Assembly: GCF_900100455.1 (NCBI RefSeq)
Contig: NZ_FNCV01000012.1
Coordinates: 1-63,550 of the forward strand
From: Roseospirillum parvum
Lineage (GTDB): Bacteria; Pseudomonadota; Alphaproteobacteria; Rhodospirillales; Rhodospirillaceae
Reading direction: 5' to 3'
DNA length: 63,550 bases
Positions 28,053-37,200 of the stretch are shown here, in pieces. Numbering within the stretch: the first letter of the stretch is position 1; each line of letters begins with the position of its first letter. A program made the translations under genes and the position numbers. The notes below the pieces were generated by a model that did not search any database, was not told where the DNA came from, and worked only from the letters and a program-made list of their open reading frames with translations.

Positions 28053-29948
28053 ATGCATCTGCTGCTCATCAATCCCAGGCTGCCCGAAAGCTATTGGAGC
28101 TTCAAATGGGCGGTGGACCATGTGCTGCCGGGCAAGCGGGCGGTGAACCCGCCACTCGGCCTCGCCACCCTGGCCGCGCTGTGTCCCGGCGATTGGGACA
28201 TCGAGATCGTTGACGAGAATGTCGAGACCATTCCGCTGACGACCACCGCCGACATCGTCGGCGTGTGCGGCATGGGCGTGCAGCTTCCACGCCAACGGGA
28301 ACTGTTGGCCTATTACCGCGAACAGGGCCACTACGTGGTGGCCGGCGGCAGTTACGCATCGCTGTGCCGTGAGGACTACACCGCCGTCGCGGACACCGTG
28401 GTCGCCGGCGAGGCGGAATACATCTGGAAGACATTCTGTGATGATTTCGCCCGTGGCGAGCCAAAGCCCATGTATCACGAAACCGGGACAGTCGCCCTTG
28501 CGGACTCTCCGCGCCCGCGCTTCGATCTGTTGAAGCTGGACCTCTACACCAATGTCACGTTGCAATTTTCGCGGGGCTGCCCATTCCGCTGCGAGTTCTG
28601 CGACATCATTGTCATGTTTGGCCGGAAGCCGCGGACAAAAAGCCTCGGACAAGTGGAGCGCGAGCTGGACGAACTCCGTCGGCTGGGCGCGCGTCAGGCG
28701 TTCTTCGTCGACGATAACCTGATCGGCAACCCGCGTCAGGCCAAGGAACTCCTGCGACGGCTGGCGTCCTACCAGGAACAGCACGGCTACAGGTTCAGTT
28801 TCGGGACCGAGGTGTCGCTCAATCTGGCCCAGGACGAGGAAATGCTCGACCTGTTGCGGGCCGCCAACTTCGGCTGGGTGTTCATCGGCATCGAGTCCAC
28901 GGACCCGGTCAGCCTGAAGGAAACCGGCAAGACGCAGAACCTGCGCGAGGACCCCCTGACCGCCGTCCGCCGGATTTATGCGCATGGCATCGACGTTCTG
29001 GCGGGGTTCATCATCGGCTTCGACAATGACACCCCGGAGACCTTCGAAAGACACTATCGGTTCATCACCGAGGCCGGCATCCAGTCGGCCATGGTCGGCC
29101 TGCTGACGGCGCTGCCGCGCACCCCCCTGTATGAGCGGATGCAACGGGAAGACCGCCTGATCAAGACCGAGACGATCGGCGACAACACCGGCGCGACGAC
29201 CAATATCGTGCCCAAGACCATGACCCTGGAGACGCTGGTCGAAGGCTATCGGGCCCTTTACACGCGCCTGCTCACAGCTCCCGAGATCGGCCGCCGCCTG
29301 CGCAACAAGCTGGCCTATATGCCCACACCGATCTACGGCAGCGGGTATTCCCTGCCCCAGCGCCTCGCCATCATCGGCCGCCTGATCGTCCGGGGGATCG
29401 CACCGGGAGGGTTGGGGCACATCGCCCCCTTCCTGAGCACGATCCCGTTGCGGTCCCCGGGCCAGGTCCCGCTGATGATCTCCGACTGGATCATCGGCCT
29501 GTCGATGCAACGCTTCGCAGAACGGCAATTGGCCCCGGAAGAGCGCGATGTCCCGGGGATCGAGGGGCGGATCGCGGCTTTCCGGACCGCCATCGCGCGC
29601 GCGATGGCGGCGGAGCGGGTTTCCATCACCCTGAGCCATGACCCGATCACGCGCGTCGATGTCTCGTTCACCGGGTTGATCGACCGGCGGATCGTGTTGG
29701 CAAGCGCCCGCTATCTGTCCAGGCTTCTCATGGAGACGCCAGCCAGGCTGACACTGCGGTTTCACGCCATGGAGCCGACACGCTTAAACCAGGTTGATCG
29801 CCTGCTGGATCGCCTGAAAGCCCATGGCGACAGGGTTTCCATCATGGCGGACGAACACCTGTGGGGCCGGCTTGCCGTCGATACGTCTGTGTTTCATCTC
29901 GTGCTGCCGGACCGGACACCCCATGCGGTCGGCCGTGCCGGGGCATGA
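28053..29948 (+). CDS. B12-binding radical SAM protein (DUF4070-type)
   Basis: A 631-residue enzyme. Residues 1-140 form a cobalamin-binding Rossmann domain. The radical SAM core has the 4Fe-4S motif CPFRCEFC near residue 175, followed by the family-typical DIIVMFGRKPRTKS. A DUF4070-like region follows. The C-terminal 150 residues are an extra domain beyond the usual length near 500. Relatives include methyltransferases such as HpnP, the hopanoid C-2 methylase, but close identity is not claimed. The substrate is unknown. Cobalamin and 5'-deoxyadenosyl radical chemistry are expected. Confidence 0.88.
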   Translation: MHLLLINPRLPESYWSFKWAVDHVLPGKRAVNPPLGLATLAALCPGDWDIEIVDENVETIPLTTTADIVGVCGMGVQLPRQRELLAYYREQGHYVVAGGSYASLCREDYTAVADTVVAGEAEYIWKTFCDDFARGEPKPMYHETGTVALADSPRPRFDLLKLDLYTNVTLQFSRGCPFRCEFCDIIVMFGRKPRTKSLGQVERELDELRRLGARQAFFVDDNLIGNPRQAKELLRRLASYQEQHGYRFSFGTEVSLNLAQDEEMLDLLRAANFGWVFIGIESTDPVSLKETGKTQNLREDPLTAVRRIYAHGIDVLAGFIIGFDNDTPETFERHYRFITEAGIQSAMVGLLTALPRTPLYERMQREDRLIKTETIGDNTGATTNIVPKTMTLETLVEGYRALYTRLLTAPEIGRRLRNKLAYMPTPIYGSGYSLPQRLAIIGRLIVRGIAPGGLGHIAPFLSTIPLRSPGQVPLMISDWIIGLSMQRFAERQLAPEERDVPGIEGRIAAFRTAIARAMAAERVSITLSHDPITRVDVSFTGLIDRRIVLASARYLSRLLMETPARLTLRFHAMEPTRLNQVDRLLDRLKAHGDRVSIMADEHLWGRLAVDTSVFHLVLPDRTPHAVGRAGA

Positions 29949-30023
29949 TACCAGCGGCGGATGAGTTTGACTCATCCGCCGAGCCGGCACCCCTGAACCA
30001 GAAAGTGAAAAGGAGACCAGGAT

Positions 30024-30218
30024 ATGGACCGCCAACAGATCGACACCGCCGGCAAGGACAAGAGCACGCCCGTTACGGAGGCGGAAATGCGCAGCGCCGG
30101 AATCACGCGGGTTTCCGCCGACGTATTCCACTATCGCGAATACAAGTACACGACCCTGAAGGATGCCATGGCCCAAGCAAAACGCGACGCCGACGCGAAA
30201 CATAGTCAAAAACCGTAA
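30024..30218 (+). CDS. Small hypothetical protein, 64 residues
   Basis: ATG at 30024 with a good AAAAGGAGA site. A charged, probably helical protein (AEMRSAGITRVSADVFHYRE then KDAMAQAKRDADAK). No family recognised. It follows the radical SAM gene by 75 nt in the same direction. Confidence 0.65.
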   Translation: MDRQQIDTAGKDKSTPVTEAEMRSAGITRVSADVFHYREYKYTTLKDAMAQAKRDADAKHSQKP

Positions 30219-30667
30219 ATCGCCGATTTTATCATTCCGGGGCGCTCGCCCCATCACCCCCCAACCAGGGAGAAACCGAAGCGTTCAGTGTAGCAAATCA
30301 CTACGAAGCGAAGTGTTGGACGTGCATCAAGGTAGGCGGATTCGTGCATTATCGCCCTGGAAGAGAGAGTTTGATCGTATTCATGATTTTCTTGATTTGG
30401 CCTTTTATGAAGACTAAGAGCATTCGATATCCAGGACGAAGCGCAAGTGGAGGCCACCGATATCTTAGGAGATGGCGGAAAACTCATTCCCAAATCAGCC
30501 AGTTCTACAAAAGAACTCTCGGCAGATAGGATTGATATTATAGAGACGAATGAAGAATGGGAAGTTCGTGTTGATGACATATTCTGGGGCGACTACGTCG
30601 ACAAGGAAAGCTCACACGTGGCCGAAGACTTGGTAAGTCAGCCTCTTTAAAAAATGGATCCTCAAAA
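30219..30667. other. Low-GC stretch with possible gene remnants
   Basis: About 450 bases between the small gene and the psiE-like gene. Two plausible protein-like segments are in different frames: one ending at 30417 (FDRIHDFLDLAFYED) and one from about 30411 to 30650. This suggests a decayed gene, or two short ones. A GGGGC/GCCCC hairpin (30239-30252) without a T-run lies at its left end. Confidence 0.35.
30447..30650 (+). CDS. Doubtful small acidic open frame, possibly a gene remnant
   Basis: GTG at 30447 could start a 67-residue acidic product (ETNEEWEVRVDDIFWGDYVD is its most protein-like part). There is no good ribosome-binding site, and the frame is open upstream only to the stop at 30408-30410. 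It could be the 3' part of a frameshifted gene. It lies just before the psiE-like gene. Confidence 0.3.
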   Translation: MEATDILGDGGKLIPKSASSTKELSADRIDIIETNEEWEVRVDDIFWGDYVDKESSHVAEDLVSQPL

Positions 30668-31108
30668 ATGAGCCACGCCAAAGAAGATTATACAGAAAAC
30701 AGTGTTATTGCAAAATCCGCTCGCTCGGAGAAAATTGATGAAATAGAAAGAAATATAGCGCATTATATATTCCACATAACGGAAAGATTATTTCTTATCG
30801 TAATATTAATTATGACCATATGCGGGGTTGCAGTTGAGATATATCATATGTACATTGTAAAAATAATCGGCCTTCCCGATATACTGCTTATGTTTCTTTA
30901 TATTGAAGTTGTTGGAATGGTATCTGTTTATTATTCAGATCGCCGCTCTGTGTTCGTTTACCCGATTTTTATCGCCATAACGGCGCTGACCCGATTGATC
31001 ATTCTTCAGGGAAAGGAAACCGCGCCGGAAAGCGTACTCTTCGAGTCCATTGCCATTCTTCTGTTGTCTTTATCCGCCATCGTCATCGTCCGCATGAGCA
31101 GAGACTGA
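30668..31108 (+). CDS. PsiE-like phosphate-starvation-inducible membrane protein
   Basis: A 146-residue membrane protein with a charged N terminus of about 40 residues and four hydrophobic segments (RLFLIVILIMTICGVAVEIY; LLMFLYIEVVGMVSVYY; VYPIFIAITALTRLIIL; ILLLSLSAIVIVRM). Length, four-helix layout and the conserved EVVGMV-type segment fit the PsiE family (PF06146). In Escherichia coli psiE responds to phosphate starvation and cAMP. Low GC here suggests transfer. No pho box was identified. Confidence 0.75.
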   Translation: MSHAKEDYTENSVIAKSARSEKIDEIERNIAHYIFHITERLFLIVILIMTICGVAVEIYHMYIVKIIGLPDILLMFLYIEVVGMVSVYYSDRRSVFVYPIFIAITALTRLIILQGKETAPESVLFESIAILLLSLSAIVIVRMSRD

Positions 31109-31282
31109 TCCGGACCACACCGGCACCGACGGTGTTGAGGGTAAAAGGCACTGGCGCCGCAAACCGGCGGACCATTGCCCACCGCGAATAGGGTGCCCGA
31201 AAACCTTTTTGGAATGAGACCGCATGGGGGCGCATGCGGGCAGAAGCCGACGCCCGAACCGTTACTGGAGGACCCCTGGACC

Positions 31283-34200
31283 ATGCAGTCTCTACGGCAC
31301 CCCGGCATCCGAAGGCGTCCATCCTCCGCCCCGCTCTGGGTCGGCCCGGCTCCCATCCGAGAGGAACGGTTCGGCCTGGACCGTCTGGAGCGGCACGCGG
31401 AAAGCCTTGCCGTGGCCCAGCAGGTCACGGCAAGGCCGCCAAGGGTCCCGCCGCTGGACCGACGCCTGAAAAGCAACGCCACCGCGTTGTTGGCCGATTA
31501 TCGGTCGAGTGCCGCCGAAGCCGAGAAGGGGGGCGATATTGTTCCCGCGGCGGAGTGGCTGCTGGACAACTATCACCTTGTCGAGAAACAGATCCGGCAG
31601 ATCCACGACCATCTGCCCGCCGGCTATTATCGCCAATTGCCCAAACTGGCCGCCGGTCCCCTCGCCGGATATCCGCGCGTCTTCGGGCTGGCCTGGGCCT
31701 TCGTTGCCCATACCGACAGCCATATCGACCCGGTGATGCTGCGCTGTTTCATCAAGGCCTACCAGCGTGTCCAGCCGTTGATGATCGGCGAACTCTGGGC
31801 TGTCGCCATCACCTTGCGCATTGTCCTTGTGGAGAACCTGCGGCGGTTGTCGGCCCAGATCGTTCTGGGGCGTTCGGAACGGTCGGACGCGGACACGTTG
31901 GCCGACCGACTGCTGGCATCGGCCGGCGCAAAGGCGGCGCTGGACGCCGATATCGCCACCCGCGCCGTTGGCCCCCTCTCGGAGGTCTTCGCCGCGCAAC
32001 TGGCGAAGCGGTTGCGGGACCAGGACCCGACGATGACACCCGCCATCGGATGGCTGTCCGAACGCCTTGAGCAACAAGGAGGGTCCATCGAACAGGTGGT
32101 CTCGCGCACGCAACAACGCCTGGGATACTCCAACGTTTCGGTCCGCAACGTCATCAACAGCATGCGGCTGATTTCGGACATCGACTGGGCGGAGTTTGTC
32201 GAGAGCATCAGTCTGGTGGATGAACGCCTCCGCGCCGCCGGCCGGTTCGCCGACATGGACTTTCCGACGCGCGACCTTTACCGGGCCGCCATCGAGACCC
32301 TCGCCCGGGGCTCGGTGCTGTCGGAAGGCGACGTCACGGACCACGCCATCCGCGCCGCCAACGAGGCCGCCCGAACCGCCCCCACACAGGACATGGCCGA
32401 ACGGGTCGGAGATCCCGGCTTTCATTTGATCGGGCACGGCCGTCGCGCGCTTGAGCAGGCGATCGGGTTCCGTCCGACGTACCCGGCACGGCTCGGCCGC
32501 CTGGGTCGTGACATGGGACTGGCCGGTTATGTCGCCGCCATGGTGGTCATGACCCTGCTGGTTCTGGCGCTGCCTCTCTGGTGCCTCTCCCTGACCGGGC
32601 TGGGTTGGGGCGGACTGGCGATCTTTGCCATCCTGGCAGCCGTTCCCGCCACCGAGGTGGCCACCGCCCTGGTCAACCGCCTGGCGACCTGGCGCCACCG
32701 TCCGATCATCCTGCCGGGGTTCGAGCTGGCCACGGGGATTCCAGGGTCTGCGCGCACGCTGGTGGCCGTCCCAACGCTTCTGACCCGCGAGACCGATCTT
32801 CGCGACCAGGTCGAGACCCTGGAGGTGCACTATCTGTCCGGCTCGGGCGGTGACATCACCTTTGCCCTGCTGTCGGACGGGGCGGATGCCGATCATGAGG
32901 TCGTTGACAGCGATGCGGGCCTGCTGTCCGTCGCCGTCGAGGCGATCGCCGCGCTGAACAGGCGACATGGCCCCGGCCCCGCCGGCGACCGCTTCCTGTT
33001 TCTGCACCGCCACCGCCGTTTCAACCCGAAGCAGGGCGTGTGGATGGGGTGGGAGCGCAAGCGCGGCAAACTGGTCGAGTTGAACCGACTTCTGCGCGGG
33101 GCCACCGACACGTCCTTCGCGGCCGTGGGCGGGGTGGCACCCCATGTGCCCGAAGGTGTGCGCTATGTCATCACCCTGGACGCCGACACCCGGCTGCCGC
33201 GCGACGCGGCGCGGCGGCTGGTAGGCAAGATGAGCCATCCCCTGAACCGGCCGATCCTGGATCCGGCCCTGCGGCGGGTCACGGACGGGTATGGCATTCT
33301 CCAGCCGCGCGTCACGCCGTCGCTGCCCCGGGGCGCGGAAGGCTCGCTGTTCCAGCGGGTGTTCTCGGGACCGGCGGGCATGGACCCTTACGCGGCGGCG
33401 GTCTCCGACGTCTACCAGGATGTGTTCGCAGAAGGATCCTTCGCCGGCAAGGGCATCTATGACGTGGATGCGTTCGAAGCCGCCATGTCCGGCCGGGTCC
33501 CGGAAAACGCCCTGCTCAGCCATGACCTGTTCGAGGGCCTATGGGTGCGGGCGGGGCTGGCCTCCGACGTCGAGGTCGTCGAGGACTTTCCCAACCGCCA
33601 TGACGTCGCCGCCAAACGCCAGCATCGCTGGATCCGAGGCGACTGGCAGCTTCTGCCCTGGGTGTTCGGTCACTGGACCGGACCCGGCGCGCCGACACCG
33701 CTCGGGCGGTGGAAGATGCTCGACAATCTGCGGCGGTCGCTCCTCGCGCCCTTCCTCCTGTTCGCACTGGTGGCCTGCTGGGTGATGCCGACGCCGGCGG
33801 CCTGGGTCGGGATCGGGTTCGTCTTGGCGGCCATGGCGCTGCCCGCGTTCCTGCCGAGCGCCTTCGCCATCCTGCCTCGGCGCTCCGGCCTGACGGCGCG
33901 CAGCCATTTCGACACCCTGGGCAAGGGGGTGTGGCTGGCGATGGTGCAGGTTTTTCTTTCGGTCTGTTTCCTGCCAGACCAGACCCGGCGCGCCGTCGAC
34001 GCCATCGGCCGCACCGTACGGCGCCTTTTCGTTACCCGCCGCAATCTCCTGGAATGGACGACGGCGGCGACATCGACGGCGGCGCCCCGTCTGGACCTGC
34101 GCGGGTTCTATGCAACCATGCGCGGCGGCGTCACGCTCGGCTTGATCCTGGCGGGCGCAGCCGTGGTGATCGCGCCGTCCTCCTGGCTGGTGATCCTGCC

Positions 34201-37200
34201 TGTCGCCGTGTCCTGGGCGGCCATGCCCGCCATCGCGTACCGGATCAGCCGGCCGACGCCGCGCGCGCGACGCCTTGTGGTGTCGGACGCCGACCGCGCC
34301 GCCCTGCGCCTCGTCGCCCGCCGGACCTGGCGCTTTTTCGAGACCTTCGTGACGAAGGCCGACTCTTTTTTGCCGCCCGACAATTTTCAGGTCGACCCGG
34401 CCCCCGTCCTCGCACACCGGACCTCCCCCACCAATATCGGGCTGTACCTGCTCTCCACGGTGGCGGCACGGGATTTCGGGTGGGCGGGCACGACCGAAAC
34501 CGTCGAACGCCTTGAGGCGACCCTGACGGCCATGGACGGTTTGGCACGCTACAAGGGCCACTTCTTCAACTGGTACGACACGCGGGATGGGCACGTTCTC
34601 GATCCGGCCTATGTTTCGTCGGTCGATAGCGGAAATCTGGCGGGCCACCTGATCGCGCTTGCCAATGCCTGCGAGGACTGGGCGACCCCGGCGCCGGGCA
34701 AGCCGGACGCACCGCCGAACGCGCCCGAGGTGGATGTGCGGGCCGGGCTGACGGACACCGTGCGCCTTGCCCGTCTGGCCATCGCCGATCTGCCCGCCGC
34801 GCCCCGGGGGCAGGGGCCGTCCGTGTCGGCCTGTCTCGACGAGATTGAAACCCTGCTTGAGGGGGCCCAGGGCCTCGACCTGGTTTTCGCACCTCTGAAC
34901 CGCCTTGCAGGCAAGGCGGCGGACGCCGTTCGGGACAGTCTGCCCATGGCGGACGACGACGACTTGGCATCCGATCCCCTGTTCTGGATCGACGCCCTCA
35001 GGACGGCCGGCCTGAGCCATGCCCGGGATCGCCACCTCGACCACAACGCGGCGCGGCATCTGGCGGATCGGTTGAGGGGACTCGCCGCGCAGGCCCGCGC
35101 CATGGCCCTGGCCATGGACTTCACGGGCCTGCTCAACCCGGAAAGGATGCTGCTGTCCATCGGGTATTCCCTCGCGGACAACGGACTGGACGCGAACTGC
35201 TATGACCTGCTGGCCTCGGAAGCGCGGCTGGCCAGTCTGTTCGCCATCGCCAAGGGCGATGTGCCGACGCGACACTGGTTCCGCCTGGGCCGGGGCGCCA
35301 CGCCCATGGGCGGCGGGTCGGCCCTGATCTCCTGGTCCGGCTCCATGTTCGAATACCTGATGCCGTCGCTGGTGATGCGCGCACCCATCGGCAGCGTGCT
35401 TGAACAGACCAATCGGCTTGCCGTTGCCGCCCAGCAGGGCCATGCCCGCACACTGGACATCCCCTGGGGGGTTTCGGAATCCGCCTTCAACGCCCGCGAT
35501 CCCGAGCTGACGTACCAGTATTCCAGCTTCGGCGTGCCGGGACTCGGCCTGAAGCGGGGGCTGGCCGGTGACGCCGTGGTCGCGCCCTATGCCTCCGCAC
35601 TTGGGGCCATGGTCGATCCGCACGGGGCCCGCCGCAACTTCGACCGGCTGACCGGGATGGGCGCCCTGGGACGCCATGGCTTTTTCGATGCGCTGGATTT
35701 CACGCACTCGCGGATCCCGGAGGGCGAGACGGTCGCCATTGTGCGCACCTTCATGGCCCACCACCAGGGCATGACCATCGTCGCCCTTGCCAACGCCGTC
35801 ACCGACGGCCGGATGCGCGACCGGTTCCATCGGGATCCCATGATAAAGGCCTGCGAGCTGTTGCTTCAGGAGCGGGTCCCTCAGGATGTCGCGGTCGCCC
35901 GTCCGGATCTGGAGGGCGTGAGGACACCCGTCGCCGCCATCACCTCTGCAGGAGCCGCGACCCGTCGGTTGAGCGTCGCGGCCTCCGGCGCACCGGCCAC
36001 GCACCTGCTGTCGAACGGTCGTTACGCGGTGATGCTGACGGCCACGGGCGGTGGATACAGCCGCTGGGGAAACATCGCGGTGACCCGGTGGCGGGAGGAC
36101 GCTGCACCCGAAGACGGGGGCACGTTCATCGTCCTCAGGGACCGTGCCACAGGCAAGCGCTGGACCGCGAGCGCCAGCCCCACGGGCGAGGGGGGACGCC
36201 AGGGCCATGTCCTGTTCAGCGAGGATCACGCCCAGTTCACCGGCCACGACGGGACCCTGACGACCACCATGGACGTTCTGGTCTCCGGCGAGGATGACGG
36301 GGAGGTGCGCCGGGTCTCGCTGACCAACAGTGGCTGGCGCCCCCGCGACATCGAGCTGACGTCCTACACCGAACTGGTTCTGGCGCCGGTCGCGGCGGAC
36401 GCGGCCCATCCGGCCTTTTCCAGGATGTTCGTGCAAACCGCGCACCTGCCGGAATTCGAGGCCCTGACCGCGACCCGCCGGCCCCGATCCCCGGACGATC
36501 CGGGCGTCTGGGCGGCCCATTTCGCCGTCGTCGAGGGCGACATCGCCGCCGACCCTGAATTCGAGACCGACCGGGCGCGCTTCCTCGGCCGGGGCGCCGG
36601 CACTCTGGCCGGCGCGGTCGCGATGCAGGACGGACGGACGCTGTCCAATACCGTCGGCACCGTTCTGGATCCGGTCTTTTCCCTCAGGCGCTGCGTGACG
36701 ATCCCGGGCGGGTCCGTCGCCCGGGTGTCGTTCTGGACCGTGGCGGCCTCCACCCGCGCCGCGCTGCTGGACCTGATCGACAAGCACCACGACCGCAACG
36801 CCTTTGACCGGGCCAAGACCCTGGCCTGGACACAGGGCCAGGTGGAGCTTCGGCATATCGGCATCGGCGCGGCACAGGCCGCCGATTTCCAGACCCTGGC
36901 CGCGCCGATCCTTTACCAGGACCCCCGGTATCGGATGTCGGTGGAGGCGATCAGCCGCGCCGCCGGGCCGCAGTCCGGGCTCTGGCCGCTGGGCATCTCC
37001 GGGGACCTGCCCATCGTCCTGCTTCGCATCGACGATTCGGCGGACATGGCCGCGGTCGGCCAGATGCTTCAGGCCCATGAATACTGGCGCATGAAGCAGG
37101 TCGCCGTTGACCTGGTGATCGTCAACGAGCATCCCGCCTCCTACATCCAGGACCTTCAGGCCGCGCTTGAGGCGGCGGTCCGCAAAAGCCAGTCGCGCCC

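Noticed and set aside
27984-29765. 593-codon minus-strand open frame opposite the radical SAM gene
   Set aside because: Composition is typical of antisense frames in GC-rich DNA; the plus strand has the Cys motif and a good start.
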